DNA from: Hyphomicrobiales bacterium
Lineage (GTDB): Bacteria; Pseudomonadota; Alphaproteobacteria; Rhizobiales; Beijerinckiaceae
Assembly: GCA_947447895.1 (NCBI GenBank)
Contig: CANFLM010000018.1
Location: 1 to 39,438 of the forward strand
Length of the DNA stretch: 39,438 bases
Direction: 5' to 3'
The notes under the pieces are model-generated. The model did not search any database, was not told the DNA's origin, and saw only the letters and a list, made by a program, of their open reading frames with translations. Positions 7,850 to 15,989 of this stretch are shown piece after piece. The translations under genes were made by a program, and so were the position numbers. Within the stretch, counting starts at the first letter, position 1; the number at the start of each line of letters is the position of its first letter.

Positions 7850-9030
7850 CGCGCCGCCAGCCATGCGCCCAAAGCCGCGCGCTCCTCGTCGGTCATCTTG
7901 CTTTCATTGCCCAGCGGCATCACACGTCCCTGGACGGCCTGCGCCATCACGCCCTGGCGGTTCTGCCGGACATGGGCCACCGTATCGAGCAGGACACCCT
8001 TGGGCGGGCCGGAATCACGGAACGCCTCGTGGCGCGGTTTGGGGGCATGGCAGCTGGAACAATGGGTCGTGACAATCGCCATCATCTCGGCGTCCGACAC
8101 GTCCTGATGCCCGGCCGAACCCGATTGCGGCGCGGTGAGGATGATGGTCGCGATCAGCCCGCACGCCGCCAGCGGCAGGGTCCAGAACACGCTGGCAGGC
8201 GTTTGGCCCGCATCGACCCGATTGATGAAATGGCGGATCAGCCCGCCCGCCAGCACGATCAGCGCAATCACCGCCCAAGCCTGCGGGTGGTTGTAGAGAA
8301 AGCCGTAATGGTTGGACACCATGAACAGCAGCACCGGCAGGGTCAGATAGTTGTTGTGCAAGGAGCGCTGCTTGCCGATCCGCAGCAATTCGGCATCGGG
8401 ATCGCGTCCGGCCAGCAAATCGCGCGTCACCAACCGCTGGTTGGGAATGATCACCCGAAACACATTGGCGGTCATCATCGTGCCGATCATCGCTCCGGTA
8501 TGGATAAAGGCTCCGCGTCCGGAAAAGACATGGGTGAACAACACGCCTTCCAGCACGATCATGGCGAACACCGAAATCGCCAGCCAGCCTGTATGCCGGC
8601 CGATGGCCGAGCGGCACAGGAAATCATACCCGACCCAGCCGGAAAACAGCAGAAACAGCGAGATCACCACCGCTTCGGGTCCGGTCATCATAAGAATTTG
8701 CGGGTCGACCAGAAAGGAGGAGGCGTTGACGTAATACTGCGCCACCATCAGCAAAAAGCCCGACAGGAAGGTCAGATAGGCTTCCCATTTGAACCAGTGC
8801 AGATCATCGGGCAGGCTGGGCGGAGCGACCTGGTATTTCTCGACATGGTAGAACCCGCCCCCATGCACCAGCCACGAGGTGCCATAGACGCCGGGGTTCA
8901 TGGTCTCGCGCTTGCGGAAAGAGAAATCCAGCCAGACGAAATGGAAACTCGCACCGATCCACGCAATGCCGACAATCAGATGGAACCAACGCAAAAAGAG
9001 GTTGAACCAGTCAATCACAAAGGCCGACAT
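7846..9030 (-). CDS. puuD: PuuD, membrane urate hydroxylase with C-terminal cytochrome c domain
   Basis: Oxidises urate to 5-hydroxyisourate at the inner membrane and passes electrons to a fused c-type cytochrome rather than to oxygen directly. The start at 9030 gives MSAFVIDWFNLFLRWFHLIVGIAWIGAS, the usual PuuD opening; 12 more upstream residues are possible but unlike the family. About eight or nine hydrophobic spans fill residues 1-300. The periplasmic tail has the haem-binding CSSCH at about 324-328 and a probable axial methionine in VMPLGN (about 371). The protein has 394 residues. A 78-base gap with a possible promoter separates it from guaD, and it overlaps uraD by four bases. Maturation should need the Ccm system. 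Confidence 0.92.
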   Translation of the reverse strand: MSAFVIDWFNLFLRWFHLIVGIAWIGASFHFVWLDFSFRKRETMNPGVYGTSWLVHGGGFYHVEKYQVAPPSLPDDLHWFKWEAYLTFLSGFLLMVAQYYVNASSFLVDPQILMMTGPEAVVISLFLLFSGWVGYDFLCRSAIGRHTGWLAISVFAMIVLEGVLFTHVFSGRGAFIHTGAMIGTMMTANVFRVIIPNQRLVTRDLLAGRDPDAELLRIGKQRSLHNNYLTLPVLLFMVSNHYGFLYNHPQAWAVIALIVLAGGLIRHFINRVDAGQTPASVFWTLPLAACGLIATIILTAPQSGSAGHQDVSDAEMMAIVTTHCSSCHAPKPRHEAFRDSGPPKGVLLDTVAHVRQNRQGVMAQAVQGRVMPLGNESKMTDEERAALGAWLAAR

Positions 9031-9068
9031 CGCATGTTCCCGAAACTGTTTCGCAAATCCTGCCACAA

Positions 9069-9096
9069 CTTATGCGGCTTGTCCTCAGGATTTCAA
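9069..9096 (-). promoter_or_regulatory. Possible internal promoter ahead of puuD-uraD-otnC-otnK
   Basis: On the minus strand TTGAAA (9096-9091) is followed after 16 bases by CATAAG (9074-9069). The -35 box matches at five of six positions, the -10 box at four. It lies in the only sizeable gap of the operon, 39 bases or more upstream of the puuD start at 9030. A perfect 7-base inverted repeat, AAATCCT (9055-9061) and AGGATTT (9087-9093), brackets the -10 box and touches the -35 box, and could be an operator. Confidence 0.3.
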
Positions 9097-9108
9097 AATC
9101 TGCCCTGT

Positions 9109-9606
9109 TCAATAGGCGATTTTGTCGGTTTTGGCAGCCCAGGCAGCAAAGGCCGCTTTGGCGTCCTCGCGCGGCTGGTGTTCCATCAGCATCCGGCGTT
9201 CATGCGGGGCTTTGGGCATTTCATCATAGATGAAGGCATCATCGAACCCGATCTCTGCGGCCTCGTCGCGGGTGTTGGCATAGACGATGCGGCTGATCCG
9301 CGCCCAATAGGCCGAAGCCAGACACATCGGGCACGGCTCGCAACTGGTATAGAGCGTGGCCCCGTGCAGGCTGAAATCATTGACCTCCGCACAGGCCCGC
9401 CGGATCGCCGTTACCTCGGCATGGGCGGTGGGGTCGTTGCTGGATGTCACCTCGTTCCAGCCCTCTGCCAGGATATCGCCATCACGCATGATGACCGCAC
9501 CGAACGGTCCGCCTAGATTGGCCTGCATCCGCTCCTGCGACAGCTGAACGGCACGCTGCAAAGCGCGCTGGTCATTCTCGGCGGTTTCTGTGGCACGTCT
9601 GGTCAT
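9109..9606 (-). CDS. guaD: Guanine deaminase, cytidine-deaminase fold
   Basis: Zinc enzyme converting guanine to xanthine, feeding XdhAB. The 165-residue protein has the zinc signature HAEVTAIRRA (His62, Glu64) and CEPCPMCLASAYWARI (Cys92, Cys95). It also has NEVTSSNDPTAH before it and IGFDDAFIYDE after it. These last two segments resemble the Bacillus-type guanine deaminase more than TadA tRNA adenosine deaminase, and the purine-catabolic operon supports that. Cytosine or nucleoside deamination remains possible. The start at 9606 overlaps the xdhB stop as ATGA (9603-9606), so it should be translated together with xdhB. Confidence 0.87.
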   Translation of the reverse strand: MTRRATETAENDQRALQRAVQLSQERMQANLGGPFGAVIMRDGDILAEGWNEVTSSNDPTAHAEVTAIRRACAEVNDFSLHGATLYTSCEPCPMCLASAYWARISRIVYANTRDEAAEIGFDDAFIYDEMPKAPHERRMLMEHQPREDAKAAFAAWAAKTDKIAY

Positions 9607-11960
9607 AGGCCTGCTCCGCCCGTCAAATGGTCGATGGATTGCAAAATCGATTCAGGGGTTGCCGGCGCATCAAGGACAACCTGCTTGAGCGGTGCCAGCG
9701 ATTGGATGGCATCGACAATGGCGCAGAAGACCGAGCTGGCCAGCATCAAAGGCGGCTCGCCCACCGCTTTGGAGCGGTAGATGGTCTGTTCCTCGTTCGG
9801 CTCCTGATAGAGGGCGACACGGAAATCCTCGGGCACATCGGAGGCCACCGGAATTTTATAGGTGGACGGTGCATGGGTGCGCAGACGGCCATGGCTGTCG
9901 AACACCAGCTCCTCGGTGGTCAGCCAGCCCATGCCCTGCACAAAGCCGCCCTCGATCTGGCCGCGATCGATCGCCGGGTTCAGCGAATGGCCGACATCGT
10001 GCAGAATGTCGACGCGCGTCACCCGCATCTCGCCCGTCATGGTATCGACCAGCACTTCGGAACAAGCCGCCCCCCACACGAAATAATGGAACGGCCTGCC
10101 GGACCCGCGGGCCCGATCCCAATTCAGTTTCGGTGTTTTGTAATGTCCGGTCGCCGAGAGGGAAATGCGCGCCAGATAGGCCGCCTTGGCCAGCTCGGCG
10201 AAGGTCATGCCGGTCACCTCGCCCTCCTTGTTTTTGGCCTGCACCAGCCCGCCCTTGAACGACACCTCCTCGGGCAGGCATCCGGCCTGTTGCGACAGAA
10301 AAACCGCCAGCCGCGTCTTGATGGCCAGCGCGGCATTGCGGGCTGCCATGCCGTTGAGATCAGATCCGGCAGAGGCGGCGGTGGGCGCGGTATTGGGGAC
10401 TTTGTCGGTGCGGGTGGCCGAGACTTTGACCGCAGAAATCGGCAGCCCGAATTCATCGGCGACCACTTGCGCCACCTTGATGAACAGCCCCTGCCCCATT
10501 TCGGTGCCGCCATGGTTGAGGTGTACCGAGCCATCGGCATAGACATGGACCAACGCCCCCGCCTGATTGAGATGGCTGATGGTGAAGGCAATGCCGAATT
10601 TGACCGGGGTCAGCGCCAGCCCTTTGCGCAGGATCGAGGACCGCGCATTGAAGGCGGCAATGGTCGAGCGGCGGGCACGATAATCGGATGTGCGCTCCAG
10701 TGTTTCGACCACCGTGCGGCCTGTGGCTGAAGAATCCACACTCATGCCATAGGGGGTGACCGAACCATGTTGCCCATAGAGGTTGGCTTTGCGGACATCG
10801 AGCGGGTCCATGCCGAGTTTGCCTGCCACCGCAGACATCACACATTCGATGGCCAACACGCCCTTGGGGCCGCCGAAGCCGCGAAAGGCGGTATTGGAGA
10901 CCGTATCGGTGCGCAAGCGGCGCGAGGCAATTTTGGCGGAGGGAATAAAATAGGAATTGTCGGCATGGAACATCATCCGGTCGACCACGCCCTGCGACAG
11001 ATCGGCCGAACAGCCGCACCGCGCCAGAAAGGCGATGTCGAGGGCGGTCAACTGCCCGGTTTGCGTGAAGCCGACGGTCCAGTCGACGCGGGCATCATGG
11101 CGTTTGCCGGTCAGGACAAAATCCTCGTCCCGATCAAGCCTGATCTTGCAGGGCCGCTTGGTGTGATAGGCCGCCAGAGCCGCCAAGGCCGCCCATTGGG
11201 TGGCCTGGCTTTCCTTGCCGCCGAAGCCGCCCCCCATCCGGCGCACTTCGCACACCACCTGCGCCTCGCTCAACCCGAGAACCCGGGCAACGCAATGCTG
11301 CACCTCGCTCGGATGCTGGGTCGAACTGTGCACATGGATCTCGCCGCCTTCGAGCGGCATGGCCGTGGCAATCTGGCCTTCCAGATAGAAATGCTCCTGC
11401 CCGCCGATGCGCTGCTGGCCGCTCAAACGGTGTTCGGCCAAAGCCAGCGGAGCCGAGGCATCGGCGATCCCGAAGGCATAATCGGGCAATACAATGCTCT
11501 CATTGGCCAAGGCCTGATCGATGCTGACAACAGGTGTGTCTTCCTCGATCTCGATAACGGCCAGCCGTGCGGCGCGGCGGGCCAGATCGCGGGTGCTGGC
11601 GATCACCATAAACAAGGGCTGGCCGAAAAACAGCACGGACTGGGTGGCCAGCAATGGTTCGTCGGCAAAGGCGGGGGCAATATCATTGCGGCCCGGCACA
11701 TCGTCGCAGGTCAGAACGGCGACGACGCCCGCAGCAGTCATCACCTCGCGCAGATCAAGCCGCTTGAGCCGCCCGCGTGCCTTGGGTGAACCGCCCACGG
11801 CCAGATGCAGCATGCCTTGCGGTTCGACCAGATCATCGAGATAGGGCGCAGCCCCTGTGACATGGCGGAGGGCGGCATCATGGGGCACAGGCTGGTTGAC
11901 CAGCGATGCGCTTGCAGCAGGCAGGACTGGCGCAACGGCGTGGGGATCGGCCTTATCCAC
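9603..11960 (-). CDS. xdhB: XdhB, xanthine dehydrogenase molybdenum-binding subunit
   Basis: Large subunit that hydroxylates hypoxanthine and xanthine at the molybdopterin centre. The GTG at 11960 is chosen because GGGAGG lies just upstream at ideal spacing and the codon overlaps the end of xdhA; an ATG at 12020 lacks such a site. The 785-residue product has VRRMGGGFGGKESQ and FRGFGGPKGVLA for cofactor contact, NHGGTEMGQGLF, and the C-terminal KAVGEPPLMLA, in which Glu735 is the expected catalytic glutamate. It overlaps xdhA upstream and guaD downstream. The chaperone gene xdhC, normally the third gene of this set, is not present here. Confidence 0.94.
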   Translation of the reverse strand: MDKADPHAVAPVLPAASASLVNQPVPHDAALRHVTGAAPYLDDLVEPQGMLHLAVGGSPKARGRLKRLDLREVMTAAGVVAVLTCDDVPGRNDIAPAFADEPLLATQSVLFFGQPLFMVIASTRDLARRAARLAVIEIEEDTPVVSIDQALANESIVLPDYAFGIADASAPLALAEHRLSGQQRIGGQEHFYLEGQIATAMPLEGGEIHVHSSTQHPSEVQHCVARVLGLSEAQVVCEVRRMGGGFGGKESQATQWAALAALAAYHTKRPCKIRLDRDEDFVLTGKRHDARVDWTVGFTQTGQLTALDIAFLARCGCSADLSQGVVDRMMFHADNSYFIPSAKIASRRLRTDTVSNTAFRGFGGPKGVLAIECVMSAVAGKLGMDPLDVRKANLYGQHGSVTPYGMSVDSSATGRTVVETLERTSDYRARRSTIAAFNARSSILRKGLALTPVKFGIAFTISHLNQAGALVHVYADGSVHLNHGGTEMGQGLFIKVAQVVADEFGLPISAVKVSATRTDKVPNTAPTAASAGSDLNGMAARNAALAIKTRLAVFLSQQAGCLPEEVSFKGGLVQAKNKEGEVTGMTFAELAKAAYLARISLSATGHYKTPKLNWDRARGSGRPFHYFVWGAACSEVLVDTMTGEMRVTRVDILHDVGHSLNPAIDRGQIEGGFVQGMGWLTTEELVFDSHGRLRTHAPSTYKIPVASDVPEDFRVALYQEPNEEQTIYRSKAVGEPPLMLASSVFCAIVDAIQSLAPLKQVVLDAPATPESILQSIDHLTGGAGL

Positions 11961-13431
11961 GGACGACCTCCCTTTCGCGGCGCGGATGGATTCTGGTATT
12001 CTCGGTCGGCAATCCGGCAATTTCCGCCAAAGCCTTGATCAGGGTCGCACGGGCCACCTGCATCCGGTATTTGGCCGACGCGCGATGGTCATCCATCGGC
12101 ACGAAATCCCGGGGCAGGGCATCGCCGGCCGTTTTCCATGTGGTGGCCGAAGCAATCGGCTGGCCGAGCAGCACCTGCTCGGTCTGCGTTGCCCTGGACG
12201 GCGTCCCCGCCATGCCGCCATAGGCGATCCTCACATCGACAATATGCCCGTCAAGCAAGGTCACACGCAAAGCGGCGAGAACCGAGGAAATATCCTCCTC
12301 GTAGCGTTTGGAAATTTTGAGCGCACGAAAATGGGTGCCTTGGGAGAGCAACGGAATGTGCAAAGCCCGCACATATTCCCCCGGCCGGCGATCCTGCCGG
12401 CGATAGGCCAGAAAGAAATCCTGCAGGGGAATGGCGCGGGTTTCACCCGAGCGGCCCAATTCGATCACCGCGCCCAATGCAATCAGCGCGGGAGCCAGAT
12501 CGCCGATCGGCGAGCCATTGGCTATATTGCCGCCAACCGTGCCCGAGGTCCGGATCTGCGTCGACCCGAAGCGTTCCATCAGGGTTTCGAGATCGGGATC
12601 GATCGCCCCGAGACAGGGCAGCGCTTCGGCCAGTGTCACCCCCGCGCCCAGCAACAGGCGATCCTGCTGCACCTCGATCTGTTGCAGGCTTTTGACACGG
12701 CCCAGCCAGATGATCTGCGTCAGGTCGCGCAGTTCCTTGGTGACCCACAAGCCGACATCGGTGCCGCCACCCAGCAAGGTGGCTTCGGGATACCGCTCGA
12801 TCAAAGCCGCCAGAAAAGCCTCGCTGCGCGGGGCCGCGAAAAACACCGCGTCGGTTCCGGCAAACATGTTGGTGTCATCATCCAGAGCGGCCAGCACCTG
12901 CGCACTGGCCGGCATGGTGGCGGTAAAACGGTCCTCCACCGGCCCCTGACAGGCGCCCAATGCCGCCTCGACAATCGGCCGGTAGCCAGTGCAACGGCAC
13001 AGATTGCCCGCCAGCGCCTGTGTGACCGAACCGCGATCCACGTCCTTGCCGCCATGGCTCAAAGCGAACAGGCTCATGACAATTCCGGGCGTGCAGAAAC
13101 CGCATTGCGAAGCGTGGCTTTCGACCATGGCCGCCTGAACGGGATGCAGGCTATCCCCCTCTGCCAGATCCTCGACAGTGATCACCTCGGCCCCGTCGAC
13201 CTGCCCGAGCAGCATGATGCAGGCATTGACCGGCTGGTAGACCACCTGCCCTCGCCGCAAACGGGCCAGCACGACGGTGCAGGCACCGCAATCGCCTTCC
13301 GCGCAGCCCTCTTTTGTGCCGGTGGAGCGCTCTTCGAGACGCAGCCATTCGAGCAAAGTCATCCGCGGGTTGAAACTCTCGATTTCGACCAGGCGTCCGC
13401 GTCTGAGAAAGCGCAAAGGCCGCATCGTCAT
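11953..13431 (-). CDS. xdhA: XdhA, xanthine dehydrogenase FeS/FAD subunit
   Basis: Small subunit that moves electrons from the molybdenum centre through two [2Fe-2S] clusters to FAD and NAD+. The start at 13431, four bases after the uraH stop and behind a GGGAG/GAGGG-rich stretch, gives MTMRPLRFLRRGRLVEI and 492 residues. Cys43, 48, 51 and 71 form the plant-type ferredoxin site. Cys110, 113, 145 and 147 (QCGFCTPG and LCRCTGYR) form the second cluster. The FAD domain starts near 190 with ATLLGGGTDVGLWVTKE and includes TIGGNIANGSPIGD-like residues (VGGNIANGSPIGD). All eight cluster cysteines are present. Confidence 0.94.
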   Translation of the reverse strand: MTMRPLRFLRRGRLVEIESFNPRMTLLEWLRLEERSTGTKEGCAEGDCGACTVVLARLRRGQVVYQPVNACIMLLGQVDGAEVITVEDLAEGDSLHPVQAAMVESHASQCGFCTPGIVMSLFALSHGGKDVDRGSVTQALAGNLCRCTGYRPIVEAALGACQGPVEDRFTATMPASAQVLAALDDDTNMFAGTDAVFFAAPRSEAFLAALIERYPEATLLGGGTDVGLWVTKELRDLTQIIWLGRVKSLQQIEVQQDRLLLGAGVTLAEALPCLGAIDPDLETLMERFGSTQIRTSGTVGGNIANGSPIGDLAPALIALGAVIELGRSGETRAIPLQDFFLAYRRQDRRPGEYVRALHIPLLSQGTHFRALKISKRYEEDISSVLAALRVTLLDGHIVDVRIAYGGMAGTPSRATQTEQVLLGQPIASATTWKTAGDALPRDFVPMDDHRASAKYRMQVARATLIKALAEIAGLPTENTRIHPRREREVVRG

Positions 13432-13435
13432 GCCC

Positions 13436-13777
13436 TCAACTCCCGCGATAGGTGGAGTAGCTGAAGGGCGAGACAAGCAAAGGCACATGATAATGGCCTG
13501 CCCCGCTGATGCCGAAGCGCAGGGGAACCTCATCCAGAAAAGCCGGATCGGACAGCGTCACACCGCGCGCACGGAAATAGGCGGCCACCTGAAACCGCAA
13601 TTCATACTGGCCGGGCAGGCAATCCTCGGCCCCCAGCAGACCGCCATCCACGCGCCCGTCCTGATTGGTCACGACGTCGCGCAATTTCACGCCATCGGAG
13701 AGGCGGTAGAGCGACACGGCCATGCCCGCCGCAGGGCATCCGTGTGCTGTATCAAGAACATGCGTAGTCAGGGACAT
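13436..13777 (-). CDS. uraH: UraH, 5-hydroxyisourate hydrolase (transthyretin-like)
   Basis: Hydrolyses 5-hydroxyisourate, the product of PuuD, to OHCU, the substrate of UraD. The start at 13777 has GGAGA seven bases upstream and gives [18 protein letters not shown]; a longer form from 13828 is not family-like. The 113-residue protein has the conserved His6 in the N-terminal signature, an arginine in [18 protein letters not shown], and the diagnostic C-terminal YRGS tetrapeptide that separates hydrolases from vertebrate transthyretin. There is no signal peptide, so it is cytoplasmic. It is the first gene of the minus-strand operon and follows a candidate operator at 13851-13863. Confidence 0.95.
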   Translation of the reverse strand: MSLTTHVLDTAHGCPAAGMAVSLYRLSDGVKLRDVVTNQDGRVDGGLLGAEDCLPGQYELRFQVAAYFRARGVTLSDPAFLDEVPLRFGISGAGHYHVPLLVSPFSYSTYRGS

Positions 13778-13850
13778 GGCAGCATCTCCATCCAGTGTGA
13801 CCGGCAGCACCGGAGCGGGCGCTGCCAATCCTGATATGCCCCGAAGAGCC

Positions 13851-13863
13851 TAAGATAATCTTA
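13851..13863. promoter_or_regulatory. 13-base palindrome, possible LysR-type operator of the urate operon
   Basis: TAAGAT (13851-13856) and ATCTTA (13858-13863) are exact reverse complements around one central base. The site fits the T-N11-A form of LysR-type regulator boxes and lies 73 bases before the uraH start, in the 106-base gap between uraH and gloA. No regulator gene is adjacent, so the factor is unknown. Confidence 0.45.
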
Positions 13864-13883
13864 CTGCGGCCAAACCGTCCTGT

Positions 13884-14327
13884 TTACCACTTGCCGGTAT
13901 TGGGCATGGAGACCCATGGCTCGGCGGGTGGCAGGGCATCGCCCTTCTGCAGCAATTCGATGGAAATGCCGTCGGGCGAGCGCACAAAAGCCATGCGGCC
14001 TTCCCGCGGGGGCCGGTTGATGGTGACACCCTTGGCCATCAGGCTGGCGCACAGGTCATAGATATTGTCGACCTGATAGGCCAGATGCCCGAAATTACGA
14101 CCGCCATCATAGCCATGCTCGTCCCAGTTATAGGTCAGTTCCAGCGTCGGCGAGCGGTCTTTTCTGGCCTTGTCCAGATCATCGGAGGACGCCAGAAAAA
14201 TCAGGGTGAAACGGCCCTGCTCGTTTTCAACGCGCCGGATTTCGGTCATGCCCATTTTGTTGCAATAAAAATCGAGTGAATCCTCGATATTGCTGACACG
14301 CACCATCGTATGCAGATATTCCATCAT
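13884..14327 (-). CDS. gloA: GloA, lactoylglutathione lyase (glyoxalase I)
   Basis: Converts the methylglyoxal-glutathione hemithioacetal to S-lactoylglutathione in the cytoplasm. The start at 14327 has GGGAG six bases upstream; the neighbouring ATG at 14324 is equally compatible with the protein. The 147-residue protein is a standard vicinal-oxygen-chelate fold. The four metal ligands are visible: His6 in YLHTMVRV, Glu63 in TLELTYNW, His81 in FGHLAYQVD and Glu124 in GISIELLQ. YNWDEHGYDGG is typical of the short bacterial, nickel-type glyoxalase I. It lies upstream of the urate operon on the same strand, but with a 106-base gap and a candidate operator between them, so it is probably separate. 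Confidence 0.95.
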   Translation of the reverse strand: MMEYLHTMVRVSNIEDSLDFYCNKMGMTEIRRVENEQGRFTLIFLASSDDLDKARKDRSPTLELTYNWDEHGYDGGRNFGHLAYQVDNIYDLCASLMAKGVTINRPPREGRMAFVRSPDGISIELLQKGDALPPAEPWVSMPNTGKW

Positions 14328-14502
14328 CAAAACTCCCGCCATTTGACTTGCCTATCGACCCAGAGTGGCTTGGTTCGGCCCTCTGTTCAAGCCCTGTATA
14401 TCCGAGGAAGCCGGCGGGCGGACTGAAATAATTCCGACGTCTTTGTCATAGATCATGAAAGCAGCATGAAAACGTGCTAGGTTCGGGCTCTCAGGAGCAT
14501 TT

Positions 14503-15894
14503 ATGAATCAGGATATCAAAGAAAAGGCCGCCTTTTGGTCGATCATCGCCAGTGCAAGCCTGACCATCGGCAAATTGGCTGCCGGTCTGATGTCGGGCTC
14601 GCTTGCCCTGATTTCGGAAGCAGGGCATGCGCTGCTGGATACGGGCGCCACCATCCTGACCTATTTTGCCATCAAAGCCGCCGACAAACCTGCCGATGAC
14701 GAGCACCATTTCGGCCACGGCAAGATCGAGGCGATGGCCGCACTGATCGAAACCAGCCTGCTGATGGGGCTGGCCGGCGTGGTGGCCTATGAAGGCGTGC
14801 AACGCTTGATGGCTCCCGCCCCGCATATCGAGGCCTCGCCTTGGGTGTTCGGTGTGCTGGTCGTGTCGATCATCGTCGATTTTACCCGCTGGCGGCAGTT
14901 GAGCCGCATCGCCAAGGAGACCCGCAGCGATGCGCTGGCGGCCGATGCCCTGCATTTTTCGTCCGATCTCGTGTCCTCGGTTCTCGTGCTGCTCGGGCTT
15001 GTGGCCACGCTTTACGGCTATCCGCAGGGAGACGCGGTCGCAGCCCTCGGTGTTGCGCTGTTCATCGCGATTGCCGGTTATGAATTGGGGCGGCGTACGA
15101 TCGACACCCTGACCGATGCCGCCCCCAGCGGCGTCAGCCAAAGCCTTCACGAGGCCTTGGGAGAGATTGCCGGCGTAGTCAAAATCGACCATGTGCGGGT
15201 TCGCCCTGCTGGCGCCCAGACCTTTGCGGAAATCGGCATCGGCGTGGCCCGCACCGCCTCGCTCGAACGTGTCGCGATGATCAAGGACAGCGTCATCAAG
15301 AGTGCAACCGCGCTGTTTCCCGAGCTGATCGTCACTGTCACCACCCAGCCTTTGGCGCTCGATGAAGAAACTGTGCTGGAACGCGTCCTTCTGATTGCGG
15401 CCAAACGCCGGGTGCCGGTTCACCATGTGACCGTGCAGACAATCGGCGGGACATTGTCGATCAGTCTCGATCTTGAAATCGACGCGCGCATGAGCCTTGG
15501 TGCGGCCCATGGCATTGCCAGCAAGCTCGAAGCCGCCTTGCGCACGGAATTCGGTGACGAGACCGAGGTCGACACCCATATCGAACCGCTGACTGTGAGC
15601 CACCTGAGCGGCTCGGATTGTGACGAGCCGACACGGGCTGCGATTGCCGCATTGCTGCTGTCCCAATCGGTATTGATCGGACAGATCGAGGATATCCACA
15701 ATGTGCGCGTGCGCCACAACGAGCATGGCCTGATGGTCAATTACCATTGCCGGTTCGATCCCTCGCTGGATGTCGCCACCGTGCACACCGCCATCGATCG
15801 GCTGGAGCAGGACGTGCGCCAGCAACGCCCCGACATTGCCCGCATTGTCAGCCATACCGAGCCTTTGCGCTCCCCCGCCAAAAGTCCGACTTAA
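14503..15894 (+). CDS. Cation diffusion facilitator with three C-terminal dimerisation domains
   Basis: Proton-coupled exporter of divalent metals, likely zinc, at the inner membrane. The ATG at 14503 has AGGAG five bases upstream. Residues 1-200 hold six spans with metal-site motifs HALLD (42-46) and HFSSD (151-155) and the loop HHFGHGKIEAM (68-78). The two HxxxD pairs favour zinc or cobalt over iron or manganese. The protein has 463 residues, against about 300 for most CDFs. The extra length comes from three successive ferredoxin-like dimerisation domains, about 205-285, 288-364 and 376-456. The last two each end with a THIEPL or SHTEPL type strand. Confidence 0.9.
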   Translation: MNQDIKEKAAFWSIIASASLTIGKLAAGLMSGSLALISEAGHALLDTGATILTYFAIKAADKPADDEHHFGHGKIEAMAALIETSLLMGLAGVVAYEGVQRLMAPAPHIEASPWVFGVLVVSIIVDFTRWRQLSRIAKETRSDALAADALHFSSDLVSSVLVLLGLVATLYGYPQGDAVAALGVALFIAIAGYELGRRTIDTLTDAAPSGVSQSLHEALGEIAGVVKIDHVRVRPAGAQTFAEIGIGVARTASLERVAMIKDSVIKSATALFPELIVTVTTQPLALDEETVLERVLLIAAKRRVPVHHVTVQTIGGTLSISLDLEIDARMSLGAAHGIASKLEAALRTEFGDETEVDTHIEPLTVSHLSGSDCDEPTRAAIAALLLSQSVLIGQIEDIHNVRVRHNEHGLMVNYHCRFDPSLDVATVHTAIDRLEQDVRQQRPDIARIVSHTEPLRSPAKSPT

Positions 15895-15989
15895 CAATGG
15901 CTTGCAAAAGCCGTTCTAAGCCTCAACAATGCCCTGCCATCACATCATCCTTGACCTGTTGTGAATGGGATCCGCGACCGGGAGTCTCT

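Noticed and set aside
7972-9516. 514-residue plus-strand open frame across puuD and guaD
   Set aside because: It is antisense to two confidently identified enzymes and has shadow-frame composition with no family resemblance.
14491-15897. 468-residue open frame antisense to the CDF gene
   Set aside because: It mirrors the codon pattern of the CDF gene, is rich in His, Gln, Arg and Gly like other shadow frames here, and has no recognisable domain.
15747-15989. N-terminal extension of pepN overlapping the CDF gene
   Set aside because: The extension is unlike the family, and the ATG at 15990 has a good ribosome-binding site and gives the normal length.
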